Below, piece by piece: positions 17,416 through 26,451 of a stretch of DNA of 64,000 bases. Source of the DNA: Myxococcus virescens (GTDB lineage Bacteria > Myxococcota > Myxococcia > Myxococcales > Myxococcaceae). Location: assembly GCF_900101905.1 (NCBI RefSeq), contig NZ_FNAJ01000004.1, positions 434,001 through 498,000 on the forward strand, written 5' to 3'. The position numbers were made by a program, and so were the translations under genes. Numbering within the stretch: the stretch's first letter is position 1; every line of letters begins with the position of its first letter. The notes beneath the pieces were generated by a model that was given only the letters and a program-made list of their open reading frames with translations, ran no database searches and was not told the origin of the DNA.

Positions 17416-17926
17416 GGCTCCGTTTCATGCGTCTATCACCCCGGATGGGCAGTCGGCAGGGGTAGACCAGCCCCACGATTTCTATGTCGTGCCTGCCTGG
17501 CACGCTGCCCGCGATGCGTCACCCCAGGGCGGTATTTACCGCTCCCGGAACGTGGTAGAGGCGGTCTGTGCTGGTACGGCACGACGGTCCTCCAGCACAT
17601 GAAGCCCGATGCGCAGAAGACCGTCAGAAGCCACCTTGCCCTGCGGTGGATGCGCTGCCGTCTCGCCCGGTCGGGGGTGACATTGCGGTTTCCTGCATTG
17701 CCGGTGGCGATGCCGGACGCCAGGGCACGGGCCTTCCTGTCCGTCCAGCGGCGCCATGGGCCGCGCATCAGCAAGGCGCTTGGGCTGGAGCCACGTCACA
17801 TCAACTGGAGTTGATGCGGCACAAGAACCTGAGCAGCACGGAGCCCGCGTAGTTGAAGGGAGTCGTGAACCCAAAAGAAAATGACGGACGCGCAGAACGC
17901 TTGAGTCGGGAGCAGACGGTGATTGA
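17416..17926. other. Intergenic stretch without a convincing gene
   Basis: About 510 bases between the lipoprotein gene and the sigma-factor gene. Several overlapping frames are open, including 17599-17814 on the plus strand (MKPDAQKTVRSHLALRWMR...). None has a recognisable domain or a good RBS, and composition does not favour one frame. It may hold the promoters of the two divergent flanking genes or the remains of a decayed gene. Confidence 0.5.
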
Positions 17927-19216
17927 GTGGCCCCCGTGACGGCTTCCACCGAGACACAACGGGCCATTCAAGCAGTCTGGCGAATCGAGTCGGCTCGGCT
18001 CATCGCGGGGCTCGCGCGAATGGTGCGCGACGTGGGCCGCGCGGAGGAGTTCGCACAGGACGCGCTCGTCGCCGCGCTCGAGAAATGGCCGGAGACGGGC
18101 GTCCCGGACAACCCGGGCGCGTGGCTCATGGCCACCGCCAAGCGCCGCGCCATCGACGAACTGCGCAGGGGCAAGCTCCTCGAGCGCAAGCACGCGGAAC
18201 TCGGTCACGAACTGGAGTCGCTGCAAGGCACGGCCGCGCCGGACCTGGACGCCGCGCTCGACGACGTCGTGGGCGATGACCTGTTGCGATTGATGTTCGT
18301 CTCCTGCCACCCGGTGCTCTCCAAGGAGACACGGGTGGCGCTCACGCTCCGGCTGCTCGGAGGCCTGACGACCGAGGAGATTGCCCGCGCCTTCCTCGTC
18401 CCCATCCCCACCGTGGCCCAGCGCATCGTCCGGGCCAAGCGCACGCTCGCGGAGGCACACGTCCCCTTTGAAGTCCCCGATAGCGAGGAACTGGCCGCCC
18501 GCCTGTCGACCGTTCTCGAAGTCATCTACCTCGTCTTCAATGAAGGCTACGCGGCGACGGCCGGCGATGACTGGATGCGCCCTGCGCTCTGCGAGGATGC
18601 CCTGCGCCTGGGCCGAATCCTGGCGGGGCTCGCGCCAAAGGAGCCGGAGGTCCATGGCCTCGTCGCCTTGATGGAGATTCAGTCGTCCCGCTCACGGGCG
18701 CGCGTCGGGCCGAAGGGCGAGCCCGTCCTCCTGCTGGAACAGAACCGGGCCCTCTGGGATCAACTCCTCATTCGCCGGGGCCTCGCGGCGCTCGAACGCG
18801 CCGAGGCGCTGGGAGGCGCCCAGGGTCCCTATGCGCTCCAGGCCGCCATCGCCGCCTGCCACGCCCGCGCGCGCACGCCCGAGGCCACGGACTGGGCACG
18901 CATCGCAGCGCTCTACGACACCCTGGCCCAGGTCGTCCCCTCCCCTGTCGTGGAGCTCAACCGGGCGGTCGCCCATTCCATGGCGTTCGGCCCGGAGGCG
19001 GGGCTGGCCCTCGTGGACGCGCTGACCTCGGAGCCGTCACTCCAGGGCTACCACCTGCTGCCCAGCGTCCGCGGAGACCTGCTCGGCAAGCTGGGCCGGC
19101 TCGACGAGGCCCGCGCGGAGTTCGAGCAGGCCGCCGCTCTCACGGGGAACGCGCGAGAACGCGCGCTGCTCCTCGCGCGGGCCGCCGCCTGCGCGCGCGG
19201 AAGCGGACGTTCCTGA
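17927..19216 (+). CDS. ECF-type RNA polymerase sigma factor with long C-terminal extension
   Basis: A 429-residue sigma factor. Region 2 (about 12-80, EEFAQDALVAALEKWP... NPGAWLMATAKRRAID) and region 4 (about 115-175, LRLLGGLTTEEIARAFLVP... RIVRAKRTL) form the ECF core. A 240-residue DUF6596-type helical extension follows, with the conserved LEVIYLVFNEGY and TPR-like helices at the end. This is the ECF42-like layout. In that group a DGPF/YCII gene normally sits next door and the extension controls activity; no such partner is present here. The start is taken as GTG 17927 (GTG 17936 is possible). The promoter specificity cannot be read from sequence. Confidence 0.88.
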   Translation: MAPVTASTETQRAIQAVWRIESARLIAGLARMVRDVGRAEEFAQDALVAALEKWPETGVPDNPGAWLMATAKRRAIDELRRGKLLERKHAELGHELESLQGTAAPDLDAALDDVVGDDLLRLMFVSCHPVLSKETRVALTLRLLGGLTTEEIARAFLVPIPTVAQRIVRAKRTLAEAHVPFEVPDSEELAARLSTVLEVIYLVFNEGYAATAGDDWMRPALCEDALRLGRILAGLAPKEPEVHGLVALMEIQSSRSRARVGPKGEPVLLLEQNRALWDQLLIRRGLAALERAEALGGAQGPYALQAAIAACHARARTPEATDWARIAALYDTLAQVVPSPVVELNRAVAHSMAFGPEAGLALVDALTSEPSLQGYHLLPSVRGDLLGKLGRLDEARAEFEQAAALTGNARERALLLARAAACARGSGRS

Positions 19217-19272
19217 GCCCGGTGGACGCCCTGGAGTGGACCGCCCCTGCCCGGCTGTTGTAAGCGCAAGGT

Positions 19273-19652
<380 letters not shown>

Positions 19653-19672
<20 letters not shown>

Positions 19673-19869
19673 TTTTCGTGAACTCAAGCAGCGACGGCTC
19701 GTCGGGCGCATCCCACTGAATCTGGGCGAGCTCACGGTAGGAGGGGACAGCCTCAACCGCGAGCAGGTCCAACAGCAGTGCGCGTGCGGCGTCAAGGTCG
19801 CCTTCCTCCTGGAGCCTGTTCGCGGCAGTGAGGGCACGCGTCAGGCGCCGAGCCCCCGCCCATCTTTGA
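19653..19869 (-). pseudogene. Truncated DUSAM gene remnant
   Basis: Reading the minus strand from about 19869 to the TAA at 19653-19655 gives a sequence that aligns with the last half of the DUSAM protein at 16573-16950: GARRLTRALTAANRL, EEGDLDAARALLLDLLAVEA, then PSYRELAQIQWDAPDEPS. The N-terminal half is absent and no start codon lies in frame before the upstream gene's stop, so it is a 5'-truncated copy. The last 20 bases overlap the 3' end of rnpB antiparallel. Either the truncation or the rnpB junction may mark an old rearrangement end. Confidence 0.7.
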
Positions 19870-19917
19870 GGACCAGGAGATGAAGCGTGAGTCCCCAGAC
19901 GCCCGCTCAGGCGCGAC

Positions 19918-20475
19918 TCAACGCGCCACGGGCACCTGGCCCAGCAGGATGCGGTCCTTGCCGTCGTTGCGCACGGCGTTCGGGTTGAGGATGCGCAGCC
20001 GGGAGTCCGTGCGCGGCTCCCAGAACCCCAGCCAGATGTTCAGCGCGCGGGCCGTCGAGCCGGGCGGCACGTAGATGGGGAACTCGTCCTTCACCGTCTC
20101 ACCGGGCTTCCACTGCGACGTGGGCAGCATGCCGCCCGCGGGCTTGTGGTCCACGTTGATGCGCTCGGCGCGGCCGTCCGCGTCCTCCACGTGGACGAAG
20201 ATGAGGTAGTCGTCGTCCATGGCCTGGAGCACCTTGAAGTAGAGCGCCACCTTCGCCTGGTCTCCGGGCGTCAGCCGGCCGGGCTCCACCGTGGCCCCCA
20301 CCAGCTCCACCTTGCCGCCCAGGTTGGCGCCGCTCTTCACGGACAGGGGGGGCACCTGGGTGACGGTGGCCGCACGCCGCTCCTGCGCGCTCGCGCCGCC
20401 GGGCGCCTCCACGATGCAGGCGCTGCCGAGCAGCAGGAGCGACGGGAGCAGGACACAAGAGGGCTTGAGACGCAT
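19918..20475 (-). CDS. Lipoprotein of unknown function
   Basis: A 185-residue lipoprotein (MRLKPSCVLLPSLLLLGSAC, lipobox Cys20). The mature part has an all-beta look: GANLGGKVELVGATVEPG, then PGDQAKVALYFKVLQAMDDDYLIFVHVEDADG, and ends with LNIWLGFWEPRTDSRLR and ILLGQVPV. This resembles a carbohydrate-binding-like or C2-like beta-sandwich found as a C-terminal part of some membrane glycosyltransferase-type proteins. Here it stands alone. The ATG at 20475 was preferred to the adjacent GTG at 20478. Divergent from ftsY, with 69 bases between them. Confidence 0.7.
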   Translation of the reverse strand: MRLKPSCVLLPSLLLLGSACIVEAPGGASAQERRAATVTQVPPLSVKSGANLGGKVELVGATVEPGRLTPGDQAKVALYFKVLQAMDDDYLIFVHVEDADGRAERINVDHKPAGGMLPTSQWKPGETVKDEFPIYVPPGSTARALNIWLGFWEPRTDSRLRILNPNAVRNDGKDRILLGQVPVAR

Positions 20476-20544
20476 CACGACCGGGTTCTACCCGGCCACG
20501 GGCGCTGCATCCACCGGCGCGTTGGTGTATGCGAACCCGCGCAC

Positions 20545-22110
20545 ATGAAGACGCCCAACGCCCTCGACACCCTGACCGCTCAGGTGCCGCCCGCCCCCTC
20601 TCCCGCTCCTACCCCGGGCGGGGGTTCCACGCAGCCGGGCACCGGCACGCCCCCCTCGGACAGCTTCCCCGCGGGCGACGTCGTGGGCATTGGCGCCGCC
20701 GCCCTCTTCGTCCTGCTGATGGTGCTGGCCGCCCGGAAGCTGTTCTTCCGCAAGCGCCCCGAGGAGAAGAAGCCCCCCACCGTCCCCCCCGCGGCCGAAA
20801 AGCCCGCCCTCCCCGCCGAGCAGCCCCGGCTGCGCGTGGAGTTGCCCCCCTCCGAAGCGGAGGCCGCCCGGCTCCGCGAGGCCGAGGCCGCCCACGACCG
20901 CGCCGAGGCCCTGGCCCGCCAGCGCACCGAGGCCGCCCAGGCCGCCCGCACCGCCACGGACGCCGCCGAGCGCGCCCGGCTGGAGGCGGAGGCCCGCACC
21001 CTCAAGGAGCGCGAAGAAGAGGAGAAGCGCGCCGAGTACCGCGCCAAGAAGGCCGCGGACGACGAGGCCCGGGAGCGCCGCAAGCGCGAGCAAGTCGAAG
21101 CCCAGCGGCTGATGGAGGAGGAGCGCGCCCGCGAGGCCGCCGCCGCCGAGGAAGCCCGCCGCGCCGAGGAAGCCGCCGCGCGCGCCAAGGTGGAGGCCGA
21201 GGCCGGCCGCACCCTGGCCCAGGGCCTGGACAAGACCCGGAACCAGGGCTTCATGGCCCGGCTCAACGGCCTGTTCGGCCAGCAGCGCCAGGTGGACGAG
21301 TCCGTCCTGGCGGAGCTGGAGGAAATCCTCTTCACCGCCGACATCGGCGTGCGCACCGCCAACCACCTGGTGGAGGTGGCCCGCGAGAAGCTCAAGCGCA
21401 ACGAGCTGAAGGACCCCGAGCGCATCAAGGGCCTCATCCGCGACGAGGTCGCCCGCATCTGTGACTTGCCCGTGCCGCGCTCCCTGGAAGGCGGCGGCCC
21501 GCCGCACGTCGTCATGGTGGTGGGCGTCAACGGCGCCGGGAAGACGACGACCATCGGCAAGCTGGCCGCGAAGCTCACCGGCGAGGGCAAGAAGGTGGTG
21601 CTGGCCGCGGGTGACACCTTCCGCGCCGCCGCCACCGAGCAGCTCGACGTGTGGGCCGAGCGCGCCCAGGCCCAGTTGGTGAAGGGCGCCGAGGGCGGAG
21701 ACCCCAGCGCCGTCATCTTCGAGGCCGTCAAGAAGGCGAAGGAGGAAGGCGCGGACGTCCTCATCGCGGACACCGCCGGCCGGCTCCACACCAAGGCTCC
21801 GCTGATGGAGGAGCTGAAGAAGGTGAAGCGCGTCATGGACAAGGCCCTGCCCGGCGCGCCGCACGAGGTGCTGCTGGTGCTGGACTCCACCAACGGCCAG
21901 AACGCGATTCAGCAGGCCAAGCAGTTCCACGAGGCCGTGGGTGTCAGCGCCATCGCCCTGACGAAGCTGGACGGCACCGCGAAGGGCGGCGTCGTCATCG
22001 GCATCTGCGACGAGCTGAAGCTCCCCGTCGTCTGGGTGGGCGTGGGCGAGAAGGTGGCCGACCTGCGCCGCTTCGAACCGCGCGAGTTCGTCCGCGCCCT
22101 CTTCGACTGA
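20545..22110 (+). CDS. ftsY: Signal recognition particle receptor FtsY, membrane-anchored form
   Basis: The SRP receptor GTPase that brings ribosome-nascent chains to SecYEG. The 521-residue protein has a Pro/Gly-rich N-terminus, a predicted transmembrane helix (about 48-66, VVGIGAAALFVLLMVLAAR) and a long Ala/Glu/Arg coiled coil (about 95-230). The NG GTPase domain follows: GVNGAGKTTTIGKLA, DTFRAAATEQL, DTAGRLHTKAPL and TKLDGTAKGG. Most bacterial FtsY proteins bind the membrane through an amphipathic helix; a true TM anchor plus coiled coil is the unusual part. The ATG at 20545 was chosen because it precedes the anchor. The stop is nine bases from that of the convergent peptidase gene. Confidence 0.95.
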   Translation: MKTPNALDTLTAQVPPAPSPAPTPGGGSTQPGTGTPPSDSFPAGDVVGIGAAALFVLLMVLAARKLFFRKRPEEKKPPTVPPAAEKPALPAEQPRLRVELPPSEAEAARLREAEAAHDRAEALARQRTEAAQAARTATDAAERARLEAEARTLKEREEEEKRAEYRAKKAADDEARERRKREQVEAQRLMEEERAREAAAAEEARRAEEAAARAKVEAEAGRTLAQGLDKTRNQGFMARLNGLFGQQRQVDESVLAELEEILFTADIGVRTANHLVEVAREKLKRNELKDPERIKGLIRDEVARICDLPVPRSLEGGGPPHVVMVVGVNGAGKTTTIGKLAAKLTGEGKKVVLAAGDTFRAAATEQLDVWAERAQAQLVKGAEGGDPSAVIFEAVKKAKEEGADVLIADTAGRLHTKAPLMEELKKVKRVMDKALPGAPHEVLLVLDSTNGQNAIQQAKQFHEAVGVSAIALTKLDGTAKGGVVIGICDELKLPVVWVGVGEKVADLRRFEPREFVRALFD

Positions 22111-22119
22111 GGGCCCGCG

Positions 22120-24009
22120 TCACTCCCCCATCAGCCCGGGGATGAGCTGCTCCAGCAGCTCCTTCGACTGGGCGTCCATCTCCTGGAAGGCCTCGAAGCC
22201 CTGCATGCCCTGGAGCGCCTCCAGGTCCATGCCGGGCAGCGACTGCAGGGCCTCCAGTCCTTCCAGGCCCTCGAAGCCCCCCAACAGCGACTCCAGACGG
22301 GGCTTGCCCAAATCCTCGTCGCCCTTCGCCTCCCGCCACCAGCGCGTGCGCAGCCGCTCCAGCGCGCTCGCGTTGGCGGGGCTCGCCTTCGCCAGCTCCT
22401 TCGTGAAGCAGTCCTTGCACGTCCACTTGAAGCGGTACGTGTCCACGTAGGCGCGCAGGGCCTTGAGGAAGGCGGCGTCTCCCACCAGCTTCCGCGAGGC
22501 GTGGTGCAGCAGGGGCGCCTTGCCGTAGACGAGCGCGCCGTACTCCATCTCATCCGCGAAGTGGCCCGTGGGCCGGTCCGCGCGGCCGTCCTTCCCACCC
22601 GTCATCCGGTACAGGTGGTACTGCCCCACCAGCGTCTCCTGGCGCACCGACTCCGCCACCTTCTTGCCGTGCTTCCATTCGAGGTAGAGGAGCGCGGCGT
22701 ACTGGGCCAGCGACTCGTCCACCACCGGCTCCAGGATGGGGTCCGAGCCCACGAGCCCCGCGAAGTACTGGTGCGCCACCTCGTGCGCCACGGTGAACTC
22801 CAGCGTGCGCTCCATGGCGCCGTTGAGCTGCCCCAGCACCCCGCCCCCGCCCCCGCTCTGCCCCAGCATGCCCAGCATCGCCTCCAGGTCCTCCATGCCC
22901 GGCATGCCGCCGCCCAGCATCTCGGAGGCCCCCGCCGCGCCGCGGTACAGCTGCGTCGCGATGGTGACCAGCCCCGGGAACTCCATGCCGCCCGCGCCTC
23001 CCGACAGCGGCGCCTGCACCACGCGGAAGTGCGTGTACGGCAGCGGCCCCAGACGGCGCTCGAACTCCGCCAGCATCGACGTGGCGTACTTCAACACGCG
23101 CTCGCCCGCGGCCTGGTCCGTTGCGGCGTAGTGGCTCTCCACCGTGACGCCATTCACCGTGGCGGTGGTGCTGGCGTAGCCCCGCGACACGAAGAGGGGA
23201 AAGTCGCGCACCGCCGCGGCGGCGAAGGCGTAGCGCACCCGCCCATCCCGCTCCGGAATCTCACCCATGGGCACGCCCGTGGCGTGCACCGCCCAGCCCG
23301 AGGGCACGGTGACGGTGGCCAGCACGTGCGCCGGCTCATAGAGGCCCAGGTCGCCAATCCCCTGCGGCCCATCCCAGGGCTGGCCGTTCTCGCCCACCGG
23401 AGGAACCTGGGGCACCACGCCCACCAGGCTGATGAAGTCCGCCGTGGCGGAGAAGGCCCCGTGGTCGCCGCCCGAAGGACGCCCGCCACCACCGCCCATC
23501 AAACCGCCGAGGAGTCCTCCTGCGGCCCCGCGCGAGGGCGCGGCGGCGCGCGGCACCAGGCCCTCCACCGCGACGTCCAGGACCGCGGCGGCGCCCGGCG
23601 GCACGGGCTCGGACTCCAGGGACAGGCGGTACAGCGTGGGCTCCGGCCGCTCCAGCTTGACGGGTCGGCCTCCCAGCTTCGCGTCCGACAGCGTCACGCG
23701 GCGGCCCTGCGCGTTGGGCGTCATCCGCAGGTACAGCTCGGTGAGCGGACGCTTCCGGGCCAGCACCTCCACCTGCACCCGGCCCTTCACCCCACGAGTC
23801 TCCGGGTCCACCTCCAACTGCACGCGGTAGAGCGGCAGCTCCTCCAGGGGCCCCAGCGCCTTCGCGGCCCGCTCACGCTCGGCGGGCTTCAGGTGCTGGA
23901 GGCACAGCTGCACCTCGGGAGAAACCAGGGGTTCCGCGGGCGCACGGCCCCACGCCGGCGTCCCGGAGAGCGCACACCACAGCAGGCACCCATGGAGGAA
24001 GGTCCGCAT
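22120..24009 (-). CDS. M1-family (gluzincin) metallopeptidase, secreted
   Basis: A 629-residue protein with a signal peptide (about 1-21). It carries the zinc signature HEVAHQYF followed after exactly 18 residues by the third ligand Glu (DESLAQY), and a GAMEN-like GGMEFPG segment. Together these place it in peptidase family M1. An N-terminal beta domain of about 240 residues includes a Gly-rich loop (GGLLGGLMGGGGG). Between the GAMEN-like motif and the zinc site lies a Gly/Met-rich insertion. The last 60 residues are Leu/Glu/Gln/Met-rich repeats (LEGLEALQSLPGMDLEALQG) outside the peptidase fold. Probably periplasmic or exported; substrate unknown. Confidence 0.88.
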   Translation of the reverse strand: MRTFLHGCLLWCALSGTPAWGRAPAEPLVSPEVQLCLQHLKPAERERAAKALGPLEELPLYRVQLEVDPETRGVKGRVQVEVLARKRPLTELYLRMTPNAQGRRVTLSDAKLGGRPVKLERPEPTLYRLSLESEPVPPGAAAVLDVAVEGLVPRAAAPSRGAAGGLLGGLMGGGGGRPSGGDHGAFSATADFISLVGVVPQVPPVGENGQPWDGPQGIGDLGLYEPAHVLATVTVPSGWAVHATGVPMGEIPERDGRVRYAFAAAAVRDFPLFVSRGYASTTATVNGVTVESHYAATDQAAGERVLKYATSMLAEFERRLGPLPYTHFRVVQAPLSGGAGGMEFPGLVTIATQLYRGAAGASEMLGGGMPGMEDLEAMLGMLGQSGGGGGVLGQLNGAMERTLEFTVAHEVAHQYFAGLVGSDPILEPVVDESLAQYAALLYLEWKHGKKVAESVRQETLVGQYHLYRMTGGKDGRADRPTGHFADEMEYGALVYGKAPLLHHASRKLVGDAAFLKALRAYVDTYRFKWTCKDCFTKELAKASPANASALERLRTRWWREAKGDEDLGKPRLESLLGGFEGLEGLEALQSLPGMDLEALQGMQGFEAFQEMDAQSKELLEQLIPGLMGE

Positions 24010-24062
24010 CCGGCCATGCTAATTGACCCGGGTCACCCCTGCTCATCTACCCTGGACCTCCC

Positions 24063-24659
24063 ATGCATTCTCGAACGCTCGTCATGGCCGCCACCCTGGG
24101 GCTGATGGCCTGTGCGCGGCAGGTGCCCGCCTCGGCCACGCCCACCTCCACCTCGACCGAGCCCCGTGCCGTTCGGCTCCTGCTGGACACGCCCGCCCGA
24201 GAGACCCACACGCTGACCAAGCTGCGCGAAGACATCGAGGTGGACGCCACCGAAGGCGAGCGCACGCCGCGCGTCGTCGCCACCGGCCAGACGCCCACGC
24301 TGAGCCTCGACGGACACCGGGCGCGCCTCTACGGCGACGCGAAGGGCACGCTCGGCATCGCCGTGGACAACTTCCTGCTGCTGGAGGTGCTGGACGCCAG
24401 TGGACAGGTGACTCGGCGCGCCACCGTGGGCTTCACCGAGGCGGTCCACATGGGCCGGGAGCAGGTGGACAGCGTGGGCCGCCGCGCCTTCAACTTCGAG
24501 GCGGGCGAAGTGGACATCACCCACCTGCTGCCCGACTCCGCCCCCTTCCAGGTCCGCGCGACCGCGCTGGACACCTGGGGCGTGGGACGGGTGAGCGACG
24601 TATACCTGCTGCTCGCCCCGGGCAGCCGCGCCGACAACGACGACCTGCGCGACCAGTAG
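24063..24659 (+). CDS. Lipoprotein of unknown function
   Basis: A 198-residue lipoprotein (MHSRTLVMAATLGLMAC, lipobox Cys17) with a Ser/Thr/Pro linker and an all-beta mature domain (RLLLDTPARETHTLTKLREDI... VDNFLLLEVLDASGQV... VRATALDTWGVGRVSDVYLLL). No family is recognised. It faces a PEGA-domain gene convergently with a strong hairpin between them. The ATG at 24063 gives an immediate signal peptide, so the start is secure. Confidence 0.75.
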   Translation: MHSRTLVMAATLGLMACARQVPASATPTSTSTEPRAVRLLLDTPARETHTLTKLREDIEVDATEGERTPRVVATGQTPTLSLDGHRARLYGDAKGTLGIAVDNFLLLEVLDASGQVTRRATVGFTEAVHMGREQVDSVGRRAFNFEAGEVDITHLLPDSAPFQVRATALDTWGVGRVSDVYLLLAPGSRADNDDLRDQ

Positions 24660-24670
24660 AACCGTGGCGC

Positions 24671-24697
24671 CGTCCCGCCCACGTCGAGGGCGGGACG
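24671..24697. terminator. Bidirectional hairpin between convergent genes
   Basis: CGTCCCGCCC (24671-24680) pairs perfectly with GGGCGGGACG (24688-24697) across a 7-base loop. It lies 11 bases after one stop and 13 bases before the other. There is no long T-run on either side, so efficiency is uncertain. Confidence 0.65.
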
Positions 24698-24710
24698 ATT
24701 CACGACCGCA

Positions 24711-25757
24711 TCAGAAGCGGATCGCGCCGGCCGGAGGAGGAGCCTGAAGCCGCGCACCGCCACCGCGCACCGAGCGGATGCCACCCAGGACGGCATCACA
24801 GTCGACGGAACCGCACACTTCCTTGGAGGTCAGCGGGCTGGCGCCACCCTGCGTCGCCATCACCGCGCCCACCGTGCCGGCGGCGACCACCGCGCCAATG
24901 CCGGCCCACACGTACCAGCGGCCGTACCACGGCTTGGAGCCCTCCACCTCGGGCGTCTCCGGGTCCCCTGCGAACGACAGGCCCGGGGCCGTGTCGTCGT
25001 CGGGGTCCAGCTTCGAGGACGGCTCCAACACCGGGCTCTTCGGCACGTCGGCGGTGGCCACGGACGTGTCCAGCAGGGGCCGCAGGTTGCCCGTCACCTC
25101 GTACGTCCGGCCCGCGAAGACGGTGATGTTGTGCACGTCCGGCTTGAAGCCCGGGGCCCGGAACTCAATCTCACGCGAGCCCGGGCGCAGCAACACGTTG
25201 GCCTGCGGCACGGCGCCCACCTGCTGCCCGTCCACCATCACCACCGCGTCCGCCACGTCCGCCGTCAGCGTGGCGAAGCCCATGGTGGCGTCCATGGACA
25301 CCAGCACCTCCGCCTGCGTGCCCGACTTCACGTCGATGCGCCGCGTGAAGTCGGCGTAACCCTGCCGGCGCACCAACAGGTGGTGCTCGCCCGGGCGGAC
25401 CTCCACCGGCACGACGGCCGAGGAGAGGACGCCGAACTCCTTCCCATCCACGAACAGCTTCGCGCCGCGCACGTTGCCCGTCATCCGGACGAGCACCTCC
25501 GTCTTCACGGGCGTCAGCGGCGCCAGCAGCAGGTCATCCTCGGCTGCGGGCTTCTTGCTTCCCTTCGCGGGCGCCTTCGCGCGCGCGGGCTTCTTGGCGG
25601 GCGCCTTCGCGGGCTTCTTCTTCACCACCTTGGGCTTGCCCGTCTTGGGCTTCGACGGCGAGGTGAGCGGCGCCAGGAAGTCATCCTGCGCGAGCGCGGC
25701 CGAAGGGGCGGCCAGGACAGTCACCAGGGCGAAGACGACGATGCGGTGGAGGCTCAT
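24711..25757 (-). CDS. PEGA-domain secreted/membrane protein
   Basis: A 348-residue protein with a signal peptide (about 1-23, ALAQ/D). A Lys/Ala/Pro-rich linker (KPKVVKKKPAKAPAKKPARAK) precedes two or three PEGA-type beta repeats (ASLFVDGKEFG-like GAKLFVDGKEFGVLSS, EVRPGEHHLLVRRQGY, AVVMVDGQQVGAVPQ, RPGSREIEFRAPGF). A predicted TM helix lies near 300-320 (WYVWAGIGAVVAAGTVGAVMAT). PEGA domains are associated with surface and S-layer-like proteins and with binding of cell-envelope sugars. The lysine-rich linker suits binding of acidic polymers, which is inference. Confidence 0.8.
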   Translation of the reverse strand: MSLHRIVVFALVTVLAAPSAALAQDDFLAPLTSPSKPKTGKPKVVKKKPAKAPAKKPARAKAPAKGSKKPAAEDDLLLAPLTPVKTEVLVRMTGNVRGAKLFVDGKEFGVLSSAVVPVEVRPGEHHLLVRRQGYADFTRRIDVKSGTQAEVLVSMDATMGFATLTADVADAVVMVDGQQVGAVPQANVLLRPGSREIEFRAPGFKPDVHNITVFAGRTYEVTGNLRPLLDTSVATADVPKSPVLEPSSKLDPDDDTAPGLSFAGDPETPEVEGSKPWYGRWYVWAGIGAVVAAGTVGAVMATQGGASPLTSKEVCGSVDCDAVLGGIRSVRGGGARLQAPPPAGAIRF

Positions 25758-25840
25758 GACGAACCGAAGGTTAGAGAGTCATCCCAAGGGAATCAAACAG
25801 AGTCCCAGGGCATTGCGGATTGGGAGAATATCCGCGCTCC

Positions 25841-26383
25841 ATGCACCGCGTCCTGCCCACACTGGCCCTCCACCTCAGCGTCCTCTCCCTCACCGCGTGC
25901 GCCGCGAAGGCGCCGCCCCGGACGGAGCCCGTGCCGCCGCCTCCACCCGCGGTGAAGATTCCCGCCGGCTGCGAGCAGAACCAGGGCGGCGAGTACCACC
26001 ACGCGGGGAACCCGGCCTTCCGGTACTACGGCGACGATGATGGCAGCACACTCTCACTCGCCGTCGTTCGCGCACATGACTCGGCAGCGGTGGACGCCCC
26101 GGACGCGGGCTCGCCGTCCATCGTCCTGCGGCGCACCCCCGCGGGCTTCGTGGGCGAAACGCGTGCCACCGGCTTCTCCGGCGCGGGGACACCCTGCCCC
26201 GTCACCTTTCCGACAGAGGTGGTGCGGTGCACGGACGCGGGCCTGACGCTGCGCTCGGCGACCAGCACCTCCATCGACGAGGACTGCCGCACGGCGCCGT
26301 CGGGCGCCCCCAGCGTGCGGCTGGAGCAGGTGCTGCTGCGGGGCCCGCCGGACGCGGGCACCTCGCCGGACGCCGGCACCTAG
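25841..26383 (+). CDS. Lipoprotein of unknown function
   Basis: A 180-residue lipoprotein (MHRVLPTLALHLSVLSLTAC, Cys20). A Pro-rich linker (PPPPPAVKIP) precedes a small domain with CEQNQGGEYHHAGNPAFRYYG near residue 45, and pairs of Cys (TPCPVTF, VVRCTDAG, DEDCRTAP). The C-terminus repeats PDAGTSPDAGT. No family is recognised. The ATG at 25841 was chosen because it opens directly into the signal peptide. Convergent with the glycosyltransferase gene. Confidence 0.7.
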   Translation: MHRVLPTLALHLSVLSLTACAAKAPPRTEPVPPPPPAVKIPAGCEQNQGGEYHHAGNPAFRYYGDDDGSTLSLAVVRAHDSAAVDAPDAGSPSIVLRRTPAGFVGETRATGFSGAGTPCPVTFPTEVVRCTDAGLTLRSATSTSIDEDCRTAPSGAPSVRLEQVLLRGPPDAGTSPDAGT

Positions 26384-26428
26384 AAACGCGAAAGGGGTGA
26401 GGCGGCGCGGTGCCAGCCTCCCCCCCAG

Positions 26429-26444
26429 CCTTCCCGAAGGAAGG
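26429..26444. terminator. Small hairpin between convergent genes
   Basis: CCTTCC (26429-26434) pairs with GGAAGG (26439-26444) around a CGAA tetraloop, in the 68 bases between a lipoprotein gene and the glycosyltransferase gene. No clear T-run. Confidence 0.35.
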
Positions 26445-26451
26445 ATGCCGC

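Noticed and set aside
17599-17814. Possible 71-residue gene (MKPDAQKTVRSHLALRWMR...)
   Set aside because: No RBS, no recognisable domain and overlapping open frames on both strands. Kept only as an undetermined intergenic stretch.
25550-25640. Repetitive lysine/alanine codons resembling a repeat element
   Set aside because: They are the coding sequence of the lysine-rich linker in the PEGA protein, not an independent repeat.
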